Source: Candidatus Hydrogenedentota bacterium
GTDB lineage: Bacteria > Hydrogenedentota > Hydrogenedentia > Hydrogenedentales > CAITNO01
Reading direction: 5' to 3'
Length of the DNA stretch: 37,097 nt
Assembly: GCA_903902895.1 (NCBI GenBank)
Contig: CAIUWO010000251.1
Span: 1-37,097 of the forward strand
Made by a program: the position numbers and the translations under genes. How positions within the stretch are numbered: the stretch's first letter is position 1; each line of letters opens with the position of its first letter. The notes below the pieces were generated by a model, which made no database searches, was not told the DNA's origin, and saw only the letters and a list, made by a program, of their open reading frames with translations. Positions 1 through 12,386 of the stretch are shown piece by piece.

Positions 1-13
1 GGGTGAAAAACAA

Positions 14-47
14 CCGGGCCGGAGCCCTCTTCAGGGGTCCGGCCCGG
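14..47 (-). terminator. Rho-independent terminator after the OFA transporter
   Basis: A 10-bp GC stem (CCGGGCCGGA at 14-23 pairing with TCCGGCCCGG at 38-47) is followed, when read on the minus strand, by a T-rich run (complement of the A5 at 6-10). It lies just beyond the stop codon of the minus-strand transporter. Confidence 0.8.
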
Positions 48-84
48 GATGACGCCGTGCGTTTTGAATTTGGCAGCCCGCGGT

Positions 85-1335
85 CTATTTTGCCGCCAGG
101 CCCCTGTGTTTGGGGGTCTTCAGGAGGAAGGTGAGGGCGGCGGCCAGGATCAGCAGGACGATGGACCCGTAGTAGGCGATCGCGAAGGTCTTGTAGACGT
201 CGTAGGCCTTGCCCGCGGCGAAGGCGAGCACAAATCCGCCGCAACCCCAGGCGGTGAAGACGAGACCGTAGTTGACGCCGAAGTTCTTGAGCCCGTAGAA
301 GTCCTTGGTGACGCTGGGGAAGATGGCCAGGTTCGCGCCGTAGTTGGCGCCGATAAGCGCCGACAGCACGCAAAGCACGACCGGCTGGGCAAGGGCTGTG
401 CCGGCGCCCGCGCGCGACAGGAGGAAGATCATAACCGCCTGGATGAGGAAGACGATCAGCAGCGTATTCTTTCGGCCGATCCTGTCGGACACCATGCCGG
501 CGACGATGCGGCCCGCGCCGTTGCCGACCGCAAGCGCGGCCACAAGCAGGAAGCCGAGGTTGAGGTTGGCCTGGGTTTTGGCGATGGCGGCCAGTTTGCC
601 GATGACCATGAGGCCGGCGCCAGCGCCGCAGGCGTACATGAACCACAGCAGGTAGAACTGCGGGGTGCGCAGCACCTCCATCGGCGAGTAGTCGTCGGCG
701 GGGGCCGCCGCGGCGGAACCGGCTGCGGCTTTCGCGTTCGGATTGTATCCCGCCGGCGGCGCTTTCAGCAACTGCGCCAGCAGGGTCACCACGACCAGGA
801 AGGCGCCGCCGAGGACCAGCATGGTCTTGCTGACGCCGAGGACATCGGGCTTGGTGAGGTATTCGGTCAGCGGCGCGATGTACACTGAGGCGAGACCGAA
901 GCCGCTCACGACCAAGCCGGCGATCAGGCCAACCTTTTCCTTGGGGAACCACTTGACGGCGGGCGGCGTGGCGGAGGCGTAGCCGAAGCCGATGCCGGTG
1001 CCGGCCAGCACGCCAAAGCCCAGAATAAACATGACCAGACCGGTGGAGGTGCTGGCCAGAATCATGCCGAGGCCCACCAGGACGCCACCAATGCTGGCCA
1101 CCACGCGCGGGCCGATCTTGTCCTGGAGCCGTCCGGCGGGAACCATCATCAGCGAGAACACCAGGCACGCCACCGCGTAGGGCAGCGACTTTTGCGCCTC
1201 CGTCCATCCCCAGTCGGCGGGGATGGCCTTGCTGATCACGCTCCACGAGTACAGAATGCCGAGGGCCAGATTGATGCCGATGGCGGCCATGGTCACGGTC
1301 CAACCGTGGTTCTTCACTGTTGCCGGATTGTCCAT
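85..1335 (-). CDS. OFA-family MFS transporter (oxalate/formate antiporter-like)
   Basis: A 416-residue inner-membrane major facilitator with about 12 hydrophobic segments. The opening (NLALGILYSWSVISKAI) and the cytoplasmic loop GRLQDKIGPR after TM2 are typical of the oxalate/formate antiporter family, which moves small carboxylates or monocarboxylates. The second half repeats the loop signature as SDRIGRKNT. A low-complexity Ala-rich stretch near residues 203-213 is probably the central cytoplasmic loop. The start is supported by AAAGGAG eight bases upstream of ATG. It lies about 200 bases downstream of acetyl-CoA synthetase on the same strand, so acetate or another short carboxylate is a reasonable substrate guess. 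The family assignment is firm, the substrate is not. Confidence 0.88.
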   Translation of the reverse strand: MDNPATVKNHGWTVTMAAIGINLALGILYSWSVISKAIPADWGWTEAQKSLPYAVACLVFSLMMVPAGRLQDKIGPRVVASIGGVLVGLGMILASTSTGLVMFILGFGVLAGTGIGFGYASATPPAVKWFPKEKVGLIAGLVVSGFGLASVYIAPLTEYLTKPDVLGVSKTMLVLGGAFLVVVTLLAQLLKAPPAGYNPNAKAAAGSAAAAPADDYSPMEVLRTPQFYLLWFMYACGAGAGLMVIGKLAAIAKTQANLNLGFLLVAALAVGNGAGRIVAGMVSDRIGRKNTLLIVFLIQAVMIFLLSRAGAGTALAQPVVLCVLSALIGANYGANLAIFPSVTKDFYGLKNFGVNYGLVFTAWGCGGFVLAFAAGKAYDVYKTFAIAYYGSIVLLILAAALTFLLKTPKHRGLAAK

Positions 1336-1369
1336 TGTGTTAACTCCTTTGGATCACCGTGCCAAGAAA

Positions 1370-1445
1370 ATGTGGGACAGGCGCCCTCGCCTGTCGGTCC
1401 ATGGCATTTACTGCAGATTGACAGCCGAGGGCGGCTGTCCCACAT
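1370..1445. repeat. Paired palindromic repeat between acs and the transporter
   Basis: Two 26-base arms (1370-1395 and 1420-1445) are near-perfect inverted copies sharing the outer end ATGTGGGACAG. Each arm is also a hairpin of its own: GACAGGCG/CGCCTGTC on the left and GACAGCCG/CGGCTGTC on the right. The inner bases differ between arms but remain paired within each. No coding potential is seen. It resembles a dispersed REP-type element. Confidence 0.75.
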
Positions 1446-1538
1446 GCCCGAATCCGGGCCTGCGTTAATGAAGGCCGTGCGCACCGTCGGAAAGCGTTGC
1501 GGCACGCACGGCCATGCATGTTCCTGTTGGGTCCTTTC

Positions 1539-3542
<2,004 letters not shown>

Positions 3543-4095
3543 GATCAATACCTTTCTGGTTGGTCAGGCCTGATGTTGCCGACTCGTTCCACTACGGCAA
3601 GTCGACCACCAGGCGACACGGGCAACGCAGTCCGTCTTGAACCGCGAAAGAACTCGATAAAAACTAGAATGGCCCGGCATTTGAGCGCCATGCCTGCGCC
3701 ATGCGCGCTGCCAAGAAACTTGTCTCAAGGCCCAAATCGAGCTAAAAAATACTTACCGTTCGTTAGGACAACTGAATTATAGACCAATCTTTTAGCACTT
3801 TTCAATAAATCGCCTGGCATTGGGGTTCATACCGCCGAAAATGCAGAAAATAAATTCGCGTATCGGTGCGGAGTATGCCATGTACACTGTGTCTGCCCCA
3901 TTTTCAGCAAGTACACGGAGGGCGGCAATACTTTCATAGATTGCGCAGCATGCGGGCGCGGCACTGCGGAGGGATGGATGCCGCGTTGGACGGCAGCGGG
4001 AAGGGGGCTCTGTCCCGGCGATGTTCAGTCATGATAGACTGAGAGCCATTCTTGTCATGCCAATGGTTTTCGATGCGCAAGGAACGCTGCAACTG
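3543..4095. other. Divergent intergenic region, acs / Rel-Spo
   Basis: About 550 bases without a credible gene. It is clearly more AT-rich than its surroundings around 3740-3860. It holds the acs promoter (3776-3805) and a roughly 230-base acs leader in which I recognise no riboswitch. A small perfect inverted repeat, TCAGTC-ATGATA-GACTGA at 4025-4042, lies just upstream of the alarmone gene and could be an operator or hairpin. No convincing promoter for the plus-strand gene was found. Confidence 0.6.
3776..3805 (-). promoter_or_regulatory. Sigma-70-type promoter of acs
   Basis: On the minus strand, TTGAAA (complement of 3800-3805) is followed by an 18-base spacer and a perfect TATAAT (complement of 3776-3781). 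The predicted transcription start is near 3769, giving an untranslated leader of about 227 bases before the acs ATG. This is the closest match to the sigma-70 consensus in the window. Confidence 0.75.
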
Positions 4096-6138
4096 ATGCG
4101 AACGCTGTACATGAACCTGATGAAACGCCTCCGGCGCACCTCGCCGGGGACGAATCTGGACGTGGTGCGCCAGGCGGCGCGCCTTGCGGAGCGGGCGCAC
4201 TACGGACAGACACGGGCGTCGGGGGAGCCTTATGTCACCCACAGCCTGAATGTGGCGCTCATCCTGGCCAACCTTGGGCTGGACCCGATCACCTGCGCGG
4301 CGGGAATACTGCACGACGTGCTGGAAGACACGGCCGTGACGCGCGAGGAGCTGCGCGCGCAGTTCGGCGACGACATCGCGCGCGTGGTGGACGGGGTCAC
4401 GAAGATCAACAAGCTGAGCTTCCACGACGACCGCACGACGATGGAGAGCAAGCAGGCGCAGAACATCAGCAAGATGCTCGTGGCCACGGCGCAGGACCTG
4501 CGGGTGATCATGATCAAGCTCGCCGACCGCCTGCACAACATGCGCACGCTCGAACACCTCGCGCCGGCGCAGCGCGAGCGCATCTCGCGCGAGACGCTGG
4601 ACATCTACGCGCCGATGGCGCACCGGCTCGGCATCTCGAGCTGGAAGTGGGAGCTGGAGGACAACGCGTTCCACCATCTTGAGCCGGAGAGCTACAAGGA
4701 GGTCGCGCGGATGGTGGCGATGAAGCGCCGCGAGCGCGAGGCCTACCTCGCGGAGACGGTGTCGCAGATAGAGCGCGGGCTGAAGGAGTCGGAGGTGCGC
4801 GCGCAGGTCATCGGGCGGCCCAAGCACCTGTACAGCATCTATGAGAAGATGCAGAACCAGGGCAAGGACTTCGGGCAGGTCTTCGACGTGCTGGGCATCC
4901 GCATCATCACCCAGTCGGACTCGGAGTGCTACAACGCCCTCGGCGTGGTGCACAGCCTGTGGACACCCATACCGGGCCGCCTCAAAGACTACATCGCCAT
5001 GCCCAAGCTGAACATGTACCAGGCGATCCACACGACGGTGATGCGCGAGAACGGCCGGCCCATGGAGGTGCAGATCCGCTCCGCCGAGATGGACCGGGTC
5101 GCCCGCGAGGGCATCGCGGCGCACTGGCGCTACAAGGAGGGCGGCAAGGCCGCGGACGACAAGCTCGACAACCAGCTCGCCTGGCTGCGCAAGATGTACG
5201 ACTGGCTCAAGGACGCCGGCGGCCAGGACGGCATGATGGACACGATGCGGCGCGAGTTCCGGCTCACGTTCATCTACGTGTTCACGCCCAAGGGCCAGGT
5301 GAAGGAGCTGCCGCAGGGCGCGACGCCGCTGGACTTCGCCTATTTCATCCACTCCCACGTCGGCCACCACTGCATCGGCTCGCGCGTGAACGGCCGCATG
5401 GTCACGCTGCGCTACAACCTGCAGACCGGCGACGTGGTGGAAATCCTCACCTCGAAGAACCAGGAGCCCCACCGCGACTGGCTCGACGTGGTGGTGACCG
5501 GCCGCGCGCGCACGCGCATCCGGCAGCGGCTGCGCGAGATCGGCGAGCTGGCCCCCATCGAGGAGCCCAAGCCGGTCGAGACCAGGCCGCGCGCCCATGC
5601 GCCGGGCCGCTTCCACGCGAAGCACACCGAGGTGCGCGAGGTGGACGAGGCCACGCGCCAGAAACTGGTGCGCATCGACGGCATCAAGGGCATGGCCGTG
5701 CAGTTTGCCAAATGCTGCAACCCCATGCCGGGCCACCACATCGTCGGCTATGTGACCAAGAGCCCCGGCCTGTCGGTGCACCGGGCCGACTGCGCCAGTT
5801 TCCAGCGCGGCGCCAAGGACCCGCGGCGCATCCTGCCGGCCGCGTGGGAGGGTGAGGGCTCCTTCACCGCCAAGGTGCGCGTGGTCACGCGCCACCGTCC
5901 CAACCTGCTGGCCGACGTGACCAACGTGCTGCGCCCGCTCAACATCGACATCACCAGCGCCTCCTTCGAGAAGACCGCGCCGGACCGCTACCATTTCGAT
6001 TTCTCCTTCGTGACGCCCGACCACCACACCATCGAGGGCGTGGTGGCGGCGGTGCGCACCGTGCCGGGCGTGTTTGAGGCCACCCAGCTTGACGTGAAGG
6101 AGCAGCGCCACGGCGCGGCCGTCAAGGACGCGGGCTGA
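4096..6138 (+). CDS. Bifunctional (p)ppGpp synthetase/hydrolase (Rel/Spo family)
   Basis: Makes and degrades the stringent-response alarmone (p)ppGpp. Domain order: HD hydrolase ([17 protein letters not shown] with the His-Asp pair at about 73-74, [12 protein letters not shown]), synthetase ([51 protein letters not shown]), TGS ([19 protein letters not shown]) and a C-terminal ACT domain. Key hydrolase and synthetase residues appear intact, so both activities are expected. The usual NGYQSLHT reads NMYQAIHT here, a mild deviation near the nucleotide pocket. The ATG at 4096 has AAGGAA eleven bases upstream; longer in-frame starts exist from 4021 without a better ribosome site. The protein is about 680 residues. 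uvrB follows after one base. Confidence 0.94.
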   Translation: MRTLYMNLMKRLRRTSPGTNLDVVRQAARLAERAHYGQTRASGEPYVTHSLNVALILANLGLDPITCAAGILHDVLEDTAVTREELRAQFGDDIARVVDGVTKINKLSFHDDRTTMESKQAQNISKMLVATAQDLRVIMIKLADRLHNMRTLEHLAPAQRERISRETLDIYAPMAHRLGISSWKWELEDNAFHHLEPESYKEVARMVAMKRREREAYLAETVSQIERGLKESEVRAQVIGRPKHLYSIYEKMQNQGKDFGQVFDVLGIRIITQSDSECYNALGVVHSLWTPIPGRLKDYIAMPKLNMYQAIHTTVMRENGRPMEVQIRSAEMDRVAREGIAAHWRYKEGGKAADDKLDNQLAWLRKMYDWLKDAGGQDGMMDTMRREFRLTFIYVFTPKGQVKELPQGATPLDFAYFIHSHVGHHCIGSRVNGRMVTLRYNLQTGDVVEILTSKNQEPHRDWLDVVVTGRARTRIRQRLREIGELAPIEEPKPVETRPRAHAPGRFHAKHTEVREVDEATRQKLVRIDGIKGMAVQFAKCCNPMPGHHIVGYVTKSPGLSVHRADCASFQRGAKDPRRILPAAWEGEGSFTAKVRVVTRHRPNLLADVTNVLRPLNIDITSASFEKTAPDRYHFDFSFVTPDHHTIEGVVAAVRTVPGVFEATQLDVKEQRHGAAVKDAG

Positions 6139-6139
6139 C

Positions 6140-8146
<2,007 letters not shown>

Positions 8147-8190
8147 GCCTTCCCGCCCGATGTGGCGGCGGCCTCCGCGTCAATGCAAAA

Positions 8191-8216
8191 GGCCGCCCGG
8201 GCTGTCCCGGGAGGCC
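8191..8216 (-). terminator. Hairpin terminator between uvrB and the protease
   Basis: An 11-base stem with one mismatch (8191-8201 with 8206-8216, loop CTGT) is followed on the minus strand by TTTTGC. It sits between the converging ends of uvrB and the metalloprotease gene and may serve both, but the T-run favours the minus strand. Confidence 0.65.
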
Positions 8217-8246
8217 TAGAATCAACGTTTGTTCCGCCTCAGCGCG

Positions 8247-11200
8247 CTACCGGCGCAGGGCCCTGTTGACAACGGACTGAATGTCGCTGGCGCTCACTTT
8301 GCCGTCGCCGTTGATGTCGGCGTCAACGGCCGCCTTGGCGATGGCGGCGTTTTGCAGCACCGTTCCGGTGACGAGCTGGACGTCCACCGCGTCCACGCGG
8401 CCGTCCTTGTTCACATCCTCCTTGAACAGCTCGGCGCCGTCGCCGACGAAGCGGAAGCCGCTCGTGATGCGGCCGATGCCGTCCACGGACTCAACCACGA
8501 CATCGACGAGCCCGGACGGGTGCAGCGGGGTGGTGATCTGCACTTCGGTGTCGCCCATCACCCGCAGGTTGACGCCCTTGACGCCGCCAAAGGTGACCGC
8601 CGTGGCGCCGGAAAGGCGCTCGCCAAAAATGCTGACCTTGTCGCCGCCGACGGTAAGGCCGAAGGCCGGGGTGACGGAGGTGAGCACGGGGAATCCGACG
8701 ATGGTCACCACCGGGGAAAGAACCATGTCGCCCGTGACAAAGGCGGCGGTCACCGGAACCACGCCGAACCACCAGCGGTCGCCGGCGCGCGGCGCCTCGG
8801 CGGGAACGACATCGCGGTCGATCAACTCGTAAACCACCTGGCCGTTGCGGAACCAGTAGATGGAGGTCGGACCCTCGCCGTAGTACTCGGGGTCCACCGT
8901 CTCCAGCGGATGCACATACTCATAGGAGGCGGTCAGGGCGCGCTTGACGGGCACCGACCGGCTCTGGGTGGGGTCTTCAAAGGGCGTGCCGGTTGAAATG
9001 GCCAGGTTTTCCGCCGTGGGCTTGTCAAAGGTCCGTCCGACAAAGAGGCGGATGTCCTGATACGCGGTCTGTCCGCCCTGCTGGGCGAGGACGCGCAGGT
9101 TCCAGATGCCCCGGTCCTGCTCGGTGGTCTGCCAGTTGAGGCGGCCCGTGCCGTTCTGCAGATCGGCGAAGGGTGCCGGTCCCGAATGGTCCCAGGTGGC
9201 GGTGTACACCGGCACGCCGGTGAGTCCCTGCGGGTGGTTGGACGTCACGTCCAGCGTGATGAGATCGCCCGCGTCCACCGTCACCGGCGCGACCGGCTCG
9301 ATGCTCAGCTCCTGCGGCACTGTGGGCAGCATGGACAGGTCGGGCATGGTGTAGGCCTGCTGCAGATTGGGGAACTCGAGTGACGGCTCGCGCGGCGCGC
9401 CCAGTCCGTCCGAGAGGCCGATGTCGGCGTTGGTCACGCCAAGGCCCTGGTAGGTGAAGCGTATCTTGCCGCTGTAGAACAGTTCGACCTGCACCGTGCT
9501 GCGGCCCACATTGTTCGAGGGCAATGTGGTCGGCCACGACGGCATGTTCACAAAGGTGACGACCATGCGGTCCGGCAACCTGCGGGCCCACGCCTCGCCG
9601 CCCATGTTGGGCGCGAAATCATTGAAGAGGAAGGAGATGCGCGGCACGGCGAAATGCGCCGCCAGAGACGGGAAGTTCAGTTCGGGGATGAGCGTCAGGT
9701 CCTGGAATGAGATGTACCCGTTCGCGGCGATGAACAGCTCGGTGTAGCGCTTGCCGAAATAGGGGAAGCTGTTGTCCTGTGTGCCCACGGGAATGGCGCC
9801 GTCATCGAGAAAATTCAGAATGATGGCCCCGCCCTGCAGGTCATTGCGCGGCACGGGCAGCGCGTAGACGTTCTTCTGGAAGGTGCCCTCGTAGCTCTCA
9901 TAGGAGGCGCCCGGCGAATCGCCGGCAATCGGGCCGGTGGGCGCGCCGATCGGCGAGAAGGTGAGCTGCGAAAAGGCGAGGTCCACGGGCCCCATGGTGC
10001 CAAGAAGCGCGTCGGTCCCAAAGGCCTGCGAGAGGAGGTTGGGCGCCTGCGTGCCGGCAACGGCGCGCGCGTAGGCCACCTGCGGGAACCCGGCGGCCAG
10101 GTCGGCGATGAGCGTGTAGAAATACTCCACACCGGGGCTCACGTTCATGTCGAGGTACTTGGTGTCGGTCACGGCGACCGTCAGGAGCGAGCCGTCGCTG
10201 GGCTGCGTGGCGAATTTGCCGATGCTTCGAATAAGCACCAACTGGCTGGCCGTGCCCGCCGGCGGGTTGCTCCAGGTGAGGGCGATGCCGGGCTTGCTGT
10301 CCTTGTCCTTCACGGGCACGGCCCGGAAGTCGCGCAGGCCCAGCAGCGCCAGCTCGGGGGGCTCAATCTCGACGGCCCGGCCGGCGGCGGCGATGTTCAT
10401 GCGCTGGTCAAAGGTCATGCCCGACTCAATGCTGGAGCCGCCCAGGGCGACATAAAACTCAAAGAAGTCCGACGTGGGCGTCATCAACGGCATGGCGTTG
10501 TAGTACAACTGGGCTGTGGTCGGGATGCCCATGCCCGTAACCGTCTGGCCGTTGAAGGTGTCGCCGTCAGTCAGCAGGTAGGTCAGCTTGTTGATCACGC
10601 CGCTGTTGCTGTGCACGCCGCCGTTGTCTTCCAGCGAATAGGGATTGCGCAGGTAGGGGCTGTGAAGCCGGTCCGGGTCGCCGAACACGGTGGGGTCCTT
10701 CATGTAGCGGATGGCGGTGGGGGGGATGCCGGAGTCCTCGGCAACGGGTGCCAGCGCGATCTGGGCGTCTTCACCGATGTACCAGCGCACGGCCGGGGAG
10801 TCGTTTCCCTTGCCGTTGGTCAGGTCAACAAGCTCGCCGCCCCAGTCCGAATAGGCCTCACTCAGCGCGCCGGAGAAGCTCTGGTAGAGCAAATCCACAT
10901 CCGTGCTGGTCACGCCGTGGGTCATTTCGTGCGCCGTGACGTCATCGGTGATGAGCAGGTCGTCAAACAGCATCTCCGTCCCGGTCCAGTAGGCGTTGAG
11001 CAGGGGCATGTGCACATAGCCCGCCATCACCCCGCCCTTCGCGTCCCAACTGTCGCGGCCAAAGTTGTTCTTGTACCAGTCATAGGTGTCGCCAAGGAAG
11101 TCGTACGCGTTGTCCACGGCCACGTCGCCCGTGGCGGGATCGCCCTCTTTGCGCGCCAGCGTCGCGAGGGTGATGTCTTCCTGGTTCTTGGTGTCGTAGA

Positions 11201-12005
11201 TGTTGCGCGACTTGGCGTCGGGGCGCAGCGGGTAGTGGAAGGCAAAGGCGCCGGAATGGGCGTTCACGAAGACGGCGACTTCCGGCTGGCGCACGTCGAG
11301 CGGCCGCACCACCACGCGCCAGACAAGCTGCGGCTCGCCGCCCCGGTCAAACAGCTCCGGCGCGAAGACCATCAGTTCCGCGCCCGCCGCGGTGAACTCG
11401 CGCTCGGCGCGGCCCTGCATGGCGGCTTCGAGGCGCACGGCAATGGCGGGGGCCTGGTCGGCGGCGACGGTCGGGTTGAGCGCCACCTTGCCCGAATCCA
11501 GCAGTTCGGTGTCCTTGGCCAGACCGTTCATGATGTTGCGCACGCTGCCGTCGTCATTCACTTGGACAACCAGCTCGGCGCCCAGCACGGACAGGCCGTC
11601 GTAGGTCTGCGCCATGTGGACAAACGCGTTGGACTCACGGCGTATGGTGCGCTCGCAGAAGTCGGTTTTGGGGCTGAGAATGCCGAAGGCGCCGGCATGG
11701 TCGGTGGCGAAGTTGCGGGCTATGCCCTCGGCCCCGGCCGACTTGTCGGCGGGCTGACGCGCCGTGAAGCGGCCGCTGGGCGGCGCGCCAAGGAAGTGGA
11801 TAAATCCGCCCGCGTCTTTGAGCAGCACGGGTTGCTCCGTGGCGCCCGGCGCCTCAAGGGTGCGGAAGACCTTGTTCAGGTCTTCCGGCGCGGCCTGCGG
11901 CTGCGCCAGTGCGGGCATGGCCGCCAGCAGCGCCAGCGCCATGCACGCCACCGCGTAACCCATCCATCCGTGTCCACCGCCCGCCAGAACCTGCTGCGCG
12001 CGCAT
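8247..12005 (-). CDS. Secreted thermolysin-family (M4) metalloprotease with TIG and dockerin domains
   Basis: A 1252-residue exported zinc endopeptidase. Order: signal peptide (to about residue 35, ending ALAQ), FTP/PepSY-type propeptide, M4 catalytic domain with HEMTH at 359-363, the third zinc ligand in GALSEAYSD (Glu about 383) and the catalytic His in NGGVHSNSG (about 465). Next come fibronectin-like segments, a beta-rich domain containing IAANGYISF, Ig-like regions, an IPT/TIG domain (FPVLTSVTPAFGLTVGGDKVS), and a terminal dockerin with two calcium-loop repeats (DVNKDGRVDAVD and DINGDGKVSASD). The ATG at 12005 has AAAGGAG seven bases upstream. A promoter with perfect TTGACA lies about 280 bases upstream. 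No cohesin or scaffoldin gene is nearby. The protease assignment is firm; the role (protein scavenging or surface attachment) is inferred. Confidence 0.92.
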   Translation of the reverse strand: MRAQQVLAGGGHGWMGYAVACMALALLAAMPALAQPQAAPEDLNKVFRTLEAPGATEQPVLLKDAGGFIHFLGAPPSGRFTARQPADKSAGAEGIARNFATDHAGAFGILSPKTDFCERTIRRESNAFVHMAQTYDGLSVLGAELVVQVNDDGSVRNIMNGLAKDTELLDSGKVALNPTVAADQAPAIAVRLEAAMQGRAEREFTAAGAELMVFAPELFDRGGEPQLVWRVVVRPLDVRQPEVAVFVNAHSGAFAFHYPLRPDAKSRNIYDTKNQEDITLATLARKEGDPATGDVAVDNAYDFLGDTYDWYKNNFGRDSWDAKGGVMAGYVHMPLLNAYWTGTEMLFDDLLITDDVTAHEMTHGVTSTDVDLLYQSFSGALSEAYSDWGGELVDLTNGKGNDSPAVRWYIGEDAQIALAPVAEDSGIPPTAIRYMKDPTVFGDPDRLHSPYLRNPYSLEDNGGVHSNSGVINKLTYLLTDGDTFNGQTVTGMGIPTTAQLYYNAMPLMTPTSDFFEFYVALGGSSIESGMTFDQRMNIAAAGRAVEIEPPELALLGLRDFRAVPVKDKDSKPGIALTWSNPPAGTASQLVLIRSIGKFATQPSDGSLLTVAVTDTKYLDMNVSPGVEYFYTLIADLAAGFPQVAYARAVAGTQAPNLLSQAFGTDALLGTMGPVDLAFSQLTFSPIGAPTGPIAGDSPGASYESYEGTFQKNVYALPVPRNDLQGGAIILNFLDDGAIPVGTQDNSFPYFGKRYTELFIAANGYISFQDLTLIPELNFPSLAAHFAVPRISFLFNDFAPNMGGEAWARRLPDRMVVTFVNMPSWPTTLPSNNVGRSTVQVELFYSGKIRFTYQGLGVTNADIGLSDGLGAPREPSLEFPNLQQAYTMPDLSMLPTVPQELSIEPVAPVTVDAGDLITLDVTSNHPQGLTGVPVYTATWDHSGPAPFADLQNGTGRLNWQTTEQDRGIWNLRVLAQQGGQTAYQDIRLFVGRTFDKPTAENLAISTGTPFEDPTQSRSVPVKRALTASYEYVHPLETVDPEYYGEGPTSIYWFRNGQVVYELIDRDVVPAEAPRAGDRWWFGVVPVTAAFVTGDMVLSPVVTIVGFPVLTSVTPAFGLTVGGDKVSIFGERLSGATAVTFGGVKGVNLRVMGDTEVQITTPLHPSGLVDVVVESVDGIGRITSGFRFVGDGAELFKEDVNKDGRVDAVDVQLVTGTVLQNAAIAKAAVDADINGDGKVSASDIQSVVNRALRR

Positions 12006-12386
12006 ACGCAATCTCCTTTGCCGAAACCGTCCGTGCGGTTCCAGAATGCCGGAAACCTGTTGCTCGTCTTACGTCCCGCACCCGTTGCGCATCCGTGTTG
12101 ATGCGCAACCCTTCGGCGAGGGATATCTCTTGTCAAATCTGTCCGTACTTGAACGACCGACAGCGCGCATCAGGCGCGCCCGGCTTGGTGCCGCGCATGC
12201 TCCCGGCCAAAATCTGCCATCCCCGCCGCCATCAAGCAGATAGAGACAGTAATTCCGTCCAGTCCGCATGCTTATGCATCGTATCTGTTATAGACGAGAC
12301 CCCTTCATAATGTCAAGAGAAAACTTGCAACGGAAGGTCGGCAAGCCGCTAATACTGCGCATACTGCGGTCAGTGCCCCGACAATA
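12006..12386 (-). other. Leader and intergenic region upstream of the M4 protease
   Basis: About 380 bases with no gene. From the promoter at 12287-12316 the protease transcript would have a roughly 275-base leader. The leader contains a perfect 10-bp hairpin at 12084-12109 (GTTGCGCATC, loop CGTGTT, GATGCGCAAC). No known riboswitch was recognised. No clear terminator for the upstream sulfatase-like gene was found. Confidence 0.55.
12287..12316 (-). promoter_or_regulatory. Promoter of the M4 protease gene
   Basis: On the minus strand, TTGACA (complement of 12311-12316, consensus) lies 18 bases before TATAAC (complement of 12287-12292). The predicted start is near 12280. Confidence 0.65.
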
